A stretch of DNA of 64,000 nucleotides from Chimonanthus salicifolius (lineage: Eukaryota; Streptophyta; Magnoliopsida; Laurales; Calycanthaceae), in the NCBI GenBank assembly GCA_013350335.1, contig CM023536.1, positions 7,026,207 through 7,090,206 on the forward strand. Reading direction: 5' to 3'. The notes below the pieces were generated by a model. The model did no database searches. It had not been told where the DNA came from and was given only the letters and a program-made list of their open reading frames with translations. This document shows positions 1 to 10,659 of this stretch, piece after piece (position 1 is the stretch's first letter; each line of letters starts with the position of its first letter). Both the position numbers and the translations under genes were made by a program.

Positions 1-520
1 AGGAATCCATGTTATTCAAGTTTCTTTAAAAAATGGAAATTTTTTAATTGAGTATTCAATTTTTTTTTAATGAATTTGATGGTATCTTGTTTGATTCTCT
101 GTGATGTTGCACGGGTTATCAATTATGTCACCCTCCAAAACCTAATTGTGCAATTTGTAAAAAATTTACTCCTTTAGAGTAATTCAACACTGTGTCCTTT
201 TTCTTTAAAATGGTAACATGATTGAACTCTCAATTAATATGGTTGTAATACAGATCTCTTGTCAAATAAACCCGTACTTATTTGCATTAATCATGGATTA
301 CATCAAGAATCTATGATGAAGTTCCGTGGTGTATGCTTTTTACAGATGACATAATGTTTTTTTTTTAAAAGTTACAATGACATAATATTAATTAGTGGAA
401 TGAAACAACTTAATAAAGTTACCTTGTAATGACTGGCCGGTGGCAATCCTTGTCTTGGTTTTGTGGCTGTGTAATTTTGTATATGTTTTTTTAATAAAAT
501 AGTTACTTCTTTTTTTAAAA
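1..520. other. Intron sequence, nothing recognised
   Basis: AT-rich sequence with several T runs, upstream of the first visible exon of the sphingolipid synthase gene and therefore probably inside one of its early introns. I see no coding segment; in particular, the N-terminal exon expected for that protein is not here. Confidence 0.5.
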
Positions 521-1625
521 AAAAGGAAGAAGAAGAAGTTTATGAACAACTTAATAATAAGTTAGAATCTTGGAGGAAATTTTTTGAGTCAAATGGTCTA
601 AATAATAGTAGAACATGAAATGTAACTTTAGTGGAACAAAAGATAGGAAGGACAATCCAATTAAAATTGGAAATGACCTAGAATGGCACTGTGATAAATT
701 TACTCATTTAGGCACTACAATAGTATTTTATGGAGATTCTGACTTAGATGTAACTAATACTGTAACGACTCGACCCGACCCAGAATGATATTGTCCACTT
801 TTGGCCCAAAAAGACCCGCATGGTTTTGCTTTTGGGCCTGGCCAAGTAGGCCTCATCCATGGGAAGGGTGTTTCCCCTCTCTTAAACCCCTCTCACACCA
901 GCTGGGCGATGTGGGACTTTTCCGACATGCACAACTCTCTGCTGGGTGTTACCACACAGATAGAGGGTCTACACAGGCAACACTACACAGGTACAAGGCC
1001 CACACAGGCAGAGAGTTGAACTGTGCTTTGATATCATTTGTAACGACCCGACCTGACCCAAGATGATATTGTCCATTTTGGGCCCAAAAAGACCAGCACA
1101 GTTTTGTTTCTGGGCCAGGCCCAAAAGGCCTCATCTATGGGAAGGGTATTTCCCCTCTCTTAAATCCCCTCATAGTCCCACATCGCCTAGCTCTCAACTG
1201 GGTGTTACAAATAGGATGGGAGTGGGGTGGTGAAATGTAGATAAGAAGCAAAGTTTTGTGTGATAAGAGTGTTCCGCAGTGTTTAAAGGGATGATTTTAT
1301 AAAATTGTTATCAAACCTACGATGCTTTATGGAATAGAGTTTTAGGCAATGAAGAAAAGATAAATAGATGGAGTGAGGTGATAGAGATGAACATGCTACA
1401 TTTGATGAGTAGATTAACTAAAAAAGAAAGATATGATTACATTAGGGATAATTTAAGATAGCTCGAATAGATGATAAAATGAGAGAAACCCATCAAAAGT
1501 GGTGTAGACCACTAAAAACATAGAGGGATGGGATAAAGAAAGATATGATAGATGATGGAGCGATCAACCTCATGGTTTAGGATAAGGTTATATGGAAAAA
1601 TAAAACTAAATAAACCGATCCTATA
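521..1625 (+). mobile_element. Degenerate RTE-type LINE fragment, split by a TRIM
   Basis: Broken frames on the plus strand read as the C-terminal half of a plant RTE-like non-LTR reverse transcriptase. Around 540-600 it reads LNNKLESWRKFFESNG; around 690-760 it reads FTHLGTTIVFYGDSDLDVTN; after the inserted TRIM it resumes at 1210 with NRIG, then CDKSVPQCLKG, TMLYGIEF, and near 1385-1470 MNMLHLMSRLTKKERYDYI. The order matches the usual thumb and C-terminal region of that family, in which the DVTxRIxxG stretch is contiguous; here it is split exactly at the TRIM. Many stops and frameshifts mark it as an old dead copy. Boundaries are approximate. Confidence 0.7.
761..1209 (-). mobile_element. 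TRIM (terminal-repeat retrotransposon in miniature)
   Basis: Two similar terminal repeats, 761-953 and 1039-1209, flank only about 85 bp of internal DNA. Both begin TGTAACGAC on the plus strand and share the series TTGGCCCAAAAAGACC, GGCCTCATC and GGGAAGGGT, ending GGGTGTTA. On the minus strand the 5' repeat starts TGTAACACCC, and just inside it (1036-1025) lies TGATATCAAAGC, close to the TGGTATCAGAGC primer-binding site matching initiator-Met tRNA. This places the element on the minus strand. It has no coding capacity. The flanks AATAC and AATAG look like a slightly decayed 5-bp target duplication. The left repeat has a small internal insertion. Confidence 0.75.
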
Positions 1626-1940
1626 TAGATGGGATTTTGGCATTTGCTGATGATGATGGGAAAACACTTATGTGCTTCAAAACCATGTCTTATAACAATT
1701 TTCAGAAAAAAAAAAAAAACCATGTCTTATAACTTGAAGCCTTTTTTAGCCCTTATTGATGGTCCACTGGTTTCTTTAAATTATGACTATAGTATTGTTT
1801 TTTACTTCTTTTTTTTTTTTCTCTCCTTTACATCCTGTTAATCTGTTTGTTTAAGCTATCAGTTTTCTTCCACTTTTTTATCTTGATAAAAAGTTTAACA
1901 TTGTTTTGGAGGCAAATTCTTATTCTGCTTCTATTGACAG

Positions 1941-4900
1941 TACATTCATGGATTAGCTGCCCATGGAGTTCACTATTTACATCGACCAGGACCAACTCTT
2001 CAGGATTTTGGATTTTTCATCCTTCCGGTATATTATGTCATGCTTCTAGTTCTTGTCATCAATCTTGCATTTGTTGTTTGAAACTTCAGCTGGTGGGATA
2101 TTGTTTTCTTATGCTCCGCAATTATTCTAGGAACTGGGACAAGAGAAAGCTTACATCAGTGAGATTGTGTTCACCTTCATCTTTTGCACCTTTTTCTTGG
2201 TAAGTATCTTGCCTAGAAATTTATGCTTGCTTAGGCACTGTCAACTGTCTAAATGGGTGTCACTTGATTTTATATTTGCTAAAAACATTGTGGCCAACAA
2301 TATCTTTTATCAGCAGAAATGCTCATTTGATTCAAACATAGTCTTAGAAATGGATGAGTACTGATGCCGGAACATCTTGGGCTCTTTATCATCCTTCTTT
2401 GAGCCTTTTGAAGTGGTTTCAGTACATTTCTGCCTGAATACCCCTTTAAGTTGTTTGGTTTTAAGGTTCTTATGACATTTTGGAATTAGTGTCTACCATA
2501 TTGGACAAACCTAGGAAACCACCAATCACCCAAGAGTGTTTTGTCTGTGTGCATCATGCACATGTTGGTTGGTGTTTTGTGTTTGGAGGTGGAGGCGATG
2601 ATGAGGTTTTAGGGATTAGGATTAGGGTGGGATTGGGGGTTTTAGGGGGGTGCTATGATTTTGGGGTTTGTGTGGATTAGCAATGGTCCAAAAGTCGGCC
2701 CAATTAGATAACAGTAGCTATATTTAAGAGTTGATGATTTAACAATGTAAAAATAGGGTGATCAAAATCATCATCATCAAAGCTATTTTTCCATCAATCT
2801 ATTGTTCGTACATGCAATCGGATTTGGCATTTTTTCTACGAGTTGATTACTTGTTTGATACCATAGGACTTGAGCCCACTATCTTCAGGTTGCAACAATG
2901 AGCACCTACCAACTGTGTTAGAGGTTCACTTCAGAAGATTGTAACCATTCACCACAAAAATCCAACCATGAAAACACTACACTAGAAATATTAAAATAGC
3001 CTCAAAAGATGAGCTGATGAATCACACTTCCCTTGTTCCAGATCTTATATGTTTTAATTGACAAAATTTAAGTTATGGAAATCTAAAAAATCAAAATATG
3101 ATCCATGATGTATCTCTGTTTGGGGAATGCCATTGAATTTTTTGATCATTATCTGATGTATAGATCCAAATATACAATGGAAAAAAGGCCTGATGAATGT
3201 TTGATAATATCATTCAATGTAGCATGGTTCCTGTGAACAAATGATGAATAATTAGTTGACCTTTTAAGGATCTTCTGGTTTGCTTTCCAACGCAACAAGC
3301 AGTATTTAAATCCAAGTTGAGAAAAAGAAGAAGAAATATGGCCAAAATAGGATGGGAAATACGCATGCACCCACTTCATGACCATGTGGGGCCCACTTCT
3401 TGTGTTTGAAAATTGGACACCATAATGTGGGTCTGGAGTTTGCTTTCCAATGCAAAAATGATTTCCCAAGTCCAAATGAGGGAGTCGAGAATTGTTAACC
3501 AAGATCCCCTAAGCATTGATACTCATCATCACCATGAGCACCCAAGCAAATGGGCCTGTCAGTTGTCCATTTTCAACCCTTCCCCCCTCATGCACCTCTT
3601 CCCCCCTGATCCTTACCTAATTTGACCCCGTTATGAGATGACCTCATCATTATTTTTCGAGGACCAAGTTGTCGGGTCTCTTAGAGCACCCGACTAATCC
3701 TTGGAGCATGTGCAAGCCTCCCTACCCGCACACACCAGGTAACTCTATGAGTGGTCCTTTAGGGTGGAGTGGGAATCGAACTCAGGAAAAAATAAGCATC
3801 AACAAGATTCGAATGAGATGACTTCATCATTGAATTGAAACCCACCCAATTTTCAATTAAAATTATTTTGAAGCTATCCAAACTTTGGCCCCTCAACAAA
3901 TATGGCTTCTCGTCCAATGAAGGTCATAATTTATAGGCATTGTATTCAAGAAAAGACCTTCCTAACCAATCCATCCACATGATCCTGGTGCCTCATATAT
4001 GGGTGCACAAGTTGGGGTGCTTGAGCATCTAATAAGAACCACACACATAGTTCTAGGGACCTTTATATGCAGTTTTCCCCTCTTTCACAAAATTTTCCCT
4101 CCCTTGTCCTTCATGGAACTGCCAAAGGAATCCTGTGAGGGTTTTGGTAAGGATTTTGGGACGGCTTCAAGAGATTATCTTGGCATTGTTGGACCTTTTG
4201 AGTCCTGTCTCTTGCGCAGCACTTGGGGATTTTTTAGGGCTTTTCATGGAGATTTTTGGGTCCCTACAAATTTTCAAAGGTCCTCGGAAATTCTTGGGGA
4301 ACTTCTCAAGTCTTCTCTTTGAACTCTTTGAGGGACTTAGGGACTTATGAATTCCTTGTTGATACTAGAAGTCTGGGAATTCTAAGTTGTTGGAGAAACT
4401 TTAAAATCTTCAGGGATCTAAATCCATGGAGAATATTTGCATGATTTGTGATCTGTCTTGTTCATACCTTGTATTTGAATCTCTACGAATGGAACTTCAC
4501 CTTAGGACCCTACCAAGATTCAAGTGAAACAAGTGGGATCTTGAACAAAATGGAAGATACCCTTTAGATCCCACTAGGATAATCAACACTTATGCACATG
4601 TTTCACTATCAATTCCAACAAGTGGAATGTGTCCTATGGAGCTGATTGGAACTTGAAGCTGCACCGTAAACAAGTTGCACCATCATGAACTTGAAGTGTG
4701 AATGCTTGAAACTGCAAAAAATGGAACAAGTCTTGAAGATCCCGTCCTAAAAATGGACTAATCTACATCTATGTGTGCTTCACCAAGGTCATAAGGACTC
4801 GAATTATGAGGATTGCAATTCAAATCTCATCTAACTCCAAATTGAAAATTTTGCTCAAAATTCATCTCATAGAAGAAAAAAGAAGTGCTAAGCTGTTCTC

Positions 4901-7900
4901 TCAAGTATTCAATGACTTAGTACATAAAACTTTAACCATTTTCAATTTCATGTTGAAAAAAAAACTTGGATGGTTGGCTTCATTATGAAGTAATGATATT
5001 TATGATGGCCTTTATCAATCTCTACCCCTTGATAAGTCCCCATCAGAAGCTCGAGGATCAATTTGTAGTTGAAAACCAACCATATCATTTACTACAATGT
5101 AGAGGAAAACACAACCGGAGTAAAAAAAAAAAACTGCAAGTGTAAAACCTAGAGATTTATGCAGTTCAGTAGTGATGCTCAGTTGTCTATTTCCATGGTT
5201 GAGAGATGAGAATCTTCAGTATCAAAAGGCAATGGGTTGCAGAGTCCTGTATATGGTGCTTTACTCAGAAACCTCACCTAGCCTATCTATTCCTTCCTCT
5301 CTTTCCTCCTCTTCTCTGTCCCATCTAACCATGGGTTCCACAATTAAATCAAATTCGTGGCACTTTTTTTACACTTGCACATATCTTGGTGACATTCGAC
5401 TTCAGATATTTTACCAAGAAATTGTATTTTTCTAAATGTCTAATAAATTTTGACTCCAGATCCCCGAATTAATGGCTACAAATTCTTAATGGAAGTGATT
5501 TTCTTCCCACCCAGTTTCATTACAATATTATTTCTTCATTATGTTGGGCCCACTTCAGCTCACTTGTAAGCATGGTGGGTTGTTGCATAGGAAGATTTTG
5601 CAGGGGTGGTGTATGGCTGAAAAATACCCTTGATTTGATGATCATAAACACATTCACAATGAACCTCTAGATAGATATTACCAATTTGTTTCACACCCTT
5701 CATTCAATGGTTATTATGGCCATGGAAACATAGAATTTTAGACCATTACACAAAATCACCCTTTATGTATCCACAATGAGTTTGGCTATTGTATAGTACC
5801 ATTGTTGGACTTATTCGTTGATGAAATCATCCCTGTGGATTTTGAAACACCATCACAATACTTGAAATGCCAATCTTTCTCTTTCATTTAAAAAGAACAA
5901 AAGGGTCCATGAAATTATTTGATAATTATGGTTGTAAGTGAGTGGGTGGTACCATCACTTCGTTGAGAAAAAAAATGTAATATGGCTCTTTATAGGTTTA
6001 ACACTGGCGCATGCAATGTTAGCTCCTGTCTTTTAATGTTATTTGTGTTACTATTATCTTCAGCTAATGACGCTGTCTATTGCTAGTTTCTTTGCTTCTA
6101 CCCTTTTTCTTGGTTACTGGGGTTGGTTTTGCTACTAGACTTGAGTGAGTATCATTGATACATGTGGGTTTTAGCCATGACCAGATGCTGATTTTCAATT
6201 GAACAGTTGGAAATATAAATCAATGTTCGGCATTCAAACAAGCTTCTGAAATAGTTAGGATCAATTCTGGAGAGTGTTTCAGATTGCTTGGCCATGATGG
6301 GGTCTACTCTTTGATGATCTGATCACTTGAATACTAGCACACCTCTCTTTTCCATTTGGTTAATTATAATGTTCGATGAGTTGCCAGTTCAATCAAAATT
6401 ATTGTGAAGGGGCAATCCATATTTAAAATTTGTTCTTTTTTTTTTCCTTTTGTTTTTAATTTCTCCCAATTTCATGTTTCTTTATATGTGGCACATTGTT
6501 CTTCTAAAATTTTGATAGGAATGTTAAATTTAGCATGGCTTACACATTCTTTTGTTCCTATATTTTTACATGATATTGGGCTTGGCATTAATTTGGTAAT
6601 ACAGAAGTCCTAAGAGTGCTAAATCATGCACTGGCTCTGATTCTAATGTAATTCTATTGCAGTGGACCTTCCATCCTTTTGTTTTTCATACCAAAAAGTT
6701 CTACACTGTCCTTCTATGGTGCAGGGTTCTGGCATTTCTAGTTGTGAGTATGAAATAAATTGCTCTGTATGGAGGTTGTTGGGCTGTTGGGCTCTTGTGA
6801 ATTCCTCATTCCAGTCTAAATAGGCGTAACTGCTACTAGGGAACACCTAACGAATAATGTACTTGACATCCTGAAAGTTCTCTGGTCTAAATAGTGTATG
6901 ACTTGCTACTTGGCCTTTCACATGCATGCCTTTTCAAGGAAAATGCACTTCTTTTTATTTTTCCTGGAAAGGAGCTCTTGCATTATGAAAACTACAGTGT
7001 AGTGAATGTAAGAGTTGGCAACTGAAAGATATGACAGAACAGTGGTGAAAGTTGAAAAATTCTTGTATGTCAAATCTTCTTATGATTCAGATGTCTTTCT
7101 TTTAGGTTATGTGGTCCAACATTTCAGGAATCTTAAACCCCTCATAGGTCCACTGCCCCATACTTTGTACAATCTCTCTATATTGTATCCCAGATTCCAT
7201 CCTGCTGTGAATCCTGCTATTAGGTGGATGAGATGGAAGGGGTTGAGATTAACTTCAGTCATCAAGTTGGTCCCCATAGTTGACTTGGATTTGATGTTGG
7301 ATGCATATCAATTCATGGGGGAGAGGACAGTTTGGATTCATGAAAAGGGGGCTTACATGTCTTTAGGCCAAAGTAAGGTACAAGCATTAGTATAAGTTAA
7401 TTGTGGAAATATTGTGAGATGTGGTGAAGGTTTTATTTTAATTCTAAACTCCATCCTTAGTCATTTGACACTTCTATTGACTTTTTTACCTGCAGGCTTC
7501 CCAATTTCTGCGCATCATCACATTTTTGTCAACCCAGCTTCCTGGTCCTAACTATCACTGCCGTGAGGTAACATCTAGGAATACATGCTTGATTGCTCAA
7601 TGAAAGTTAAAAACTCATCTGTCATTATTAGCCTTTCACTTCCCTCGAGTATTACTGCGACTGAATGTCTAATGTTGTAAGGATTCCATCAATGTAAACC
7701 TTATTATCACATACTTTTGTTGTCTCTTGCAGGGATCTAAGCTTGCGAGGTTGCCTCGTCCGGACAATGTATTGGAAGTTCTTCTAATCAATTGTAAGTC
7801 CTTACTTTTACTAACCTTAAATTGACCAGGAAAGTGCTGATATTTCACAACTCCTTTGACACTGTTTCAATCTGCAGTTCCTAGGGGCGTAATATATGGC

Positions 7901-10659
7901 TGTGGTGACTTGATTTTTTCGTCGCACATGATCTTTAGTCTTGTTTTTGTGCTCACATATCAGAAATATGGCTCACAAAGGTATACTAGATCGCCACTCA
8001 TCTCAACATTGCTGATTCCTGTGATTGAAATTATTAATTTCACTATAAGTAGTGTCAAATTATAAGCAGGCACCCCCTCAACATGGGGCCATGAAATTCA
8101 ATATTGACGGAGCTTCTAGAGGAAAGCCGGGGCCGGTGGATATAGGAGGTACTTAGAGATCACAATGGTCAAACATCCGTGGTTTTCTCAGAATCAGTAG
8201 GGACTAGAGATTCTAATGAAGCGGAACTCTTTAGTATCAGGAGAGCTTTGTTCATTTGGGTAGGTCTAGGTGGTGGAAAATTAGTGAGGGAGATTTAGGA
8301 AATGCTATAAAATGGGCAAAATGTTTGAAACAATCCCCCTTGAGATTGATTACCACAGTGAGGGCCATCAGGGCACTAGTTAGGGGCCTCGAAGTATCCT
8401 TTGATTACATCAGGCGTGCAGCAAATGGGGTAGTGGACTACTTTGCTAAGAATGGTATAGAGGGACCTGTTCGAGGTGTTTTCTACATTTGAAGAAGAGG
8501 GCTTTTAGGAGTGTGCACGATGTTTTTTCCTTGTTCTTTTTGAGCATTTATTGTTTTATTTTACCATTTGTTGCTTGTTTTGCTGTTCTTAGTCTATTCC
8601 TTTTAGACCTTTTGTTGTATTTCTCTCTTTCTTTAATAATATTTCCTCTTTGTTACCGCTCAAAAAAAATTATGGTTCATTAAAAAATTGATAATTTATT
8701 GTTTTTGGCCTCGAATGTAAAATAGACAATGCATGTAGAAATCAGTTGGAATTCTCTAAATTTTTTCCTCAATTATTGATGTTACTGACAAGTGGGTTAA
8801 ATTTTAAGCAGCGTCTGGCTACTTCCCACCTTGCATTATTTCTAATTGAATTTTTTTTTTAAATGTTTATAGGTGTATCAAGCAGCTTGCTTGGTTGATG
8901 GCTGTAATTCAGAGCCTCCTCATTATAGCATCCCGCAAGCATTACACAGTTGATGTTGTTGTTGCATGGTAAGAGGGATTCCCTCTTCCCCCCCCCCCCC
9001 CCCCCCCCCTTCTTTTTATAGGCATAATGGTCCCTCCATGATTAACCTCCCATACACTGAAATATTGAGGGACAATCTCACATCATTTCATAAATTCCAT
9101 GAAACACCTGCTGAATGATTCAGCATGGTAGACGTTGATGTTGTTGTTGCATGGTAAGAGGGATTCCCTCCCCCCCCCCCTTCTTTTTATAGGCATAATG
9201 GTCCCTCCATGATTAACCTCCCATACACTGAAATATTGAGGGACAATCTCACATCATTTCATAAATTCCATGAAACACCTGCTGAATGATTCAGCATGGT
9301 AGACTAGAGTATTATTATGCATTCATTTCTTTTGACGAGTTGTAGCAATTGACTCTTCTGTTATCTTAATAATATAGGTATACAGTGAATTTGGTGGTAT
9401 ATTTTGTGAACAAGAAACTGCCAGGTCTGTATGATCATTTGTTTTTTTTATATTTTCTGTTTGTTTCCTTTTTTTTCTTTGTTCTTTTTTTCCCAAACTT
9501 GCAAGTTTAACTGCATTAGATTTTCATCTTTTGTTTTCTTCTTCTTCTTCTTCTTTTTAGATGGTACTGATTGTTTTTATGCCTCATGCAGAACTTCCAG
9601 ACCGCACAACTGGAGCTGCACCCCCCTTGCTTCCCCTAAGCACCAAAGACAAAGATGGCAAATCTAAAGAAGAGCTTCACAAGCTCTTGAATGGGAATGC
9701 CGGGGATATTGTTGACTGGGTATGTGTAGAAAATAGTAATGAATGATACATTTATCCCTTGGAAACTAAAACGATTTTGGCCAGTACAAAAATAGCTTAC
9801 TTGCATTATCATCCTGTGGGCCCTACCTGGGGCCTCAGAAAATTCTTTTGGGGTTGGATTGGGGTTCATGCATGTATTAGGGACTCTACCATTCTGGAGA
9901 GTTTCTGAACTCTAGAAGTGCAGGGAATCCCAATCTGCCTCACCAGCTGAACTTCAACTCCATGCTGCCCTGTGCACATGACATGTTGCATTTAGGGTGT
10001 GGATGTTTTTTCAGTGTCGGGTCAGGTCAAATTGTGTTGAGACCATGTAGCCACTTGTGGTCAAATTAGATGTAAAATCAGTGTATAAGAAACTAGACAT
10101 GACATGTATATGGACCAGATTGGGTTGGAGCAACCAAAACCTAAACCGTACCGGTCCCATTATCATCACAACCGCTAAATGCTCCCTGACTCGGTTTTCC
10201 TATACTACTGTTTAAAGTGGAAACTTTCCTGAGATGGACATGTTTGATGAATCCTAACCACTCAATTGCCTTCACTGCCATTCATTTTTGCTGTGCCCAA
10301 TTTGTCCTGATTGAATCTCTCAGAATTTATTTGAAATCCCTTTCCCTCATAAAAAGAAGAAAAAAAAGCTGCTCTTGATTGGAGTCTACTTTTGGATGCC
10401 TCATGCTTCGAGATTCAGTTTGGGTTGATGGTAAGTGGGAACCCGTATTGATTAAATACCTGCCCAAACGGGAACTTTCCGCTCGCACATGGCATGCATA
10501 ATTCACTTCTTCTCTTTGATGTTTCTTTAACCTGCATAACTTTTGTCAATATTTAACACATTAAAGGACTACTTTCAGAGACAGAGATTGCAATTCAATG
10601 GAATGCTTGTAGAGGATGGAAATGCAGTCCTTGCCGATGCACCAACCAATGGTTCATAG
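1941..10659 (+). CDS. IPCS: Inositol phosphorylceramide synthase (partial, 5' end outside window)
   Basis: Ten exons join in frame with GT-AG introns: 1941-2027, 2131-2199, 6663-6743, 7496-7567, 7733-7793, 7878-7980, 8873-8968, 9378-9424, 9592-9719, 10579-10659 (stop TAG 10657-10659). They give 274 residues; plant IPC synthases are a little over 300, so roughly 40 N-terminal residues are missing to the left. Visible landmarks are [16 protein letters not shown] (residues 14-29), [20 protein letters not shown] (94-113), CGDLIFSSH with His140, and [13 protein letters not shown] with His181 and Asp185. These three residues form the family's His-His-Asp triad (sphingomyelin-synthase-like PAP2_C domain). 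Several hydrophobic membrane segments are present, and a hydrophilic cytosolic tail starts near residue 205. Known role of the family: transfer of phosphoinositol from phosphatidylinositol to ceramide in the Golgi. The reading frame is intact; introns carry several repeats. Confidence 0.95.
2625..2650 (+). other. G-quadruplex motif in IPCS intron
   Basis: The coding strand has four guanine runs of 3, 2+1, 5 and 6 separated by loops of 1, 3 and 5 bases, which fits the G3+N1-7 quadruplex rule. It lies within a wider G-rich stretch (2585-2650) that also holds GGGATTAGGATTAGGG. Because it is on the sense strand it would also be present in the pre-mRNA. Confidence 0.55.
3645..3830 (-). repeat. tRNA-derived SINE (family B) copy
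   Basis: Read on the minus strand it has a B-box-like CCTGAGTTCGATTCCCACTC, followed by a GTGTGTGCGGGTAGGGAGGC segment and GGATTAGTCGGGTGCTCTAA, ending GACCCGACAACTTGGTCC. The same ordered segments recur at 15415, 16255, 48440, 54715, 56895 and 58256, so this is a dispersed family. The box A part is decayed in this copy. Confidence 0.6.
7015..7398 (+). other. Unassigned 126-codon open frame within an IPCS intron
   Basis: An uninterrupted frame starting [16 protein letters not shown] and ending [11 protein letters not shown] lies in the intron 6744-7495. It is tryptophan- and leucine-rich without a motif I recognise. It follows no obvious promoter and is on the host-gene strand. It may be a fragment of a retroelement or a processed gene piece, or simply a chance frame in lower-AT DNA. 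Confidence 0.2.
8067..8669 (+). mobile_element. 5'-truncated L1-type LINE (RNase H domain and tail)
   Basis: Frame-broken sequence reads [20 protein letters not shown], then [20 protein letters not shown] and [17 protein letters not shown], which is the plant RNase H-type domain at the end of L1-like LINE ORF2. It finishes with a T-rich 3' region, TTTGTTACCGCTC and an A run. The same tail occurs at 24643, 31085 and 38746. It sits in the IPCS intron 7981-8872 in sense orientation. A weak flanking match AAATTAT may be the target duplication. Confidence 0.75.
8949..9304 (+). repeat. Tandem duplication covering an exon end and its 5' splice site
   Basis: Copy 1 is 8949-9133 (185 bp) and copy 2 is 9134-9304 (171 bp). 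Apart from the pyrimidine tract (about 22 C in copy 1, 11 C in copy 2) they look essentially identical. Copy 1 begins inside the IPCS exon 8873-8968, so copy 2 repeats the last 20 exon bases and the GTAAGAG donor, giving a second donor at 9154. Confidence 0.9.
8988..9009 (+). repeat. Poly-C tract (about 22 C)
   Basis: A homopolymer of about 22 cytosines directly downstream of an IPCS donor site. Such runs are rare in AT-rich plant DNA, and its exact length is liable to sequencing error. The duplicated copy at 9170-9180 is half as long. Confidence 0.8.

Larger units (their letters stand above)
2200..6662 (+). other. Long intron of the IPCS gene
   Basis: This 4.46-kb intron separates the exon ending CTFFL from the exon starting WTFHPF. 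It contains a guanine-rich quadruplex motif near 2625-2650 and a minus-strand SINE near 3645-3830. The segment 4000-4450 is less AT-rich and has short open stretches, but I recognise no protein in it. I see nothing else assignable in 2700-3640 or 4450-6660. Confidence 0.6.

Noticed and set aside
785..1066. 93-codon open frame in the TRIM region
   Set aside because: It spans the TRIM LTR and its short internal region, which are non-coding in such elements; no protein similarity recognised.
1..1940. Search for the missing N-terminal exon of the IPCS gene
   Set aside because: No in-frame segment resembling the expected N terminus was found; the region is filled by transposon remnants, so the exon is outside the window.
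2605..2650. Interstitial telomere repeat
   Set aside because: Only two or three TTAGG-like units, not the plant TTTAGGG repeat in series; kept as a quadruplex motif only.
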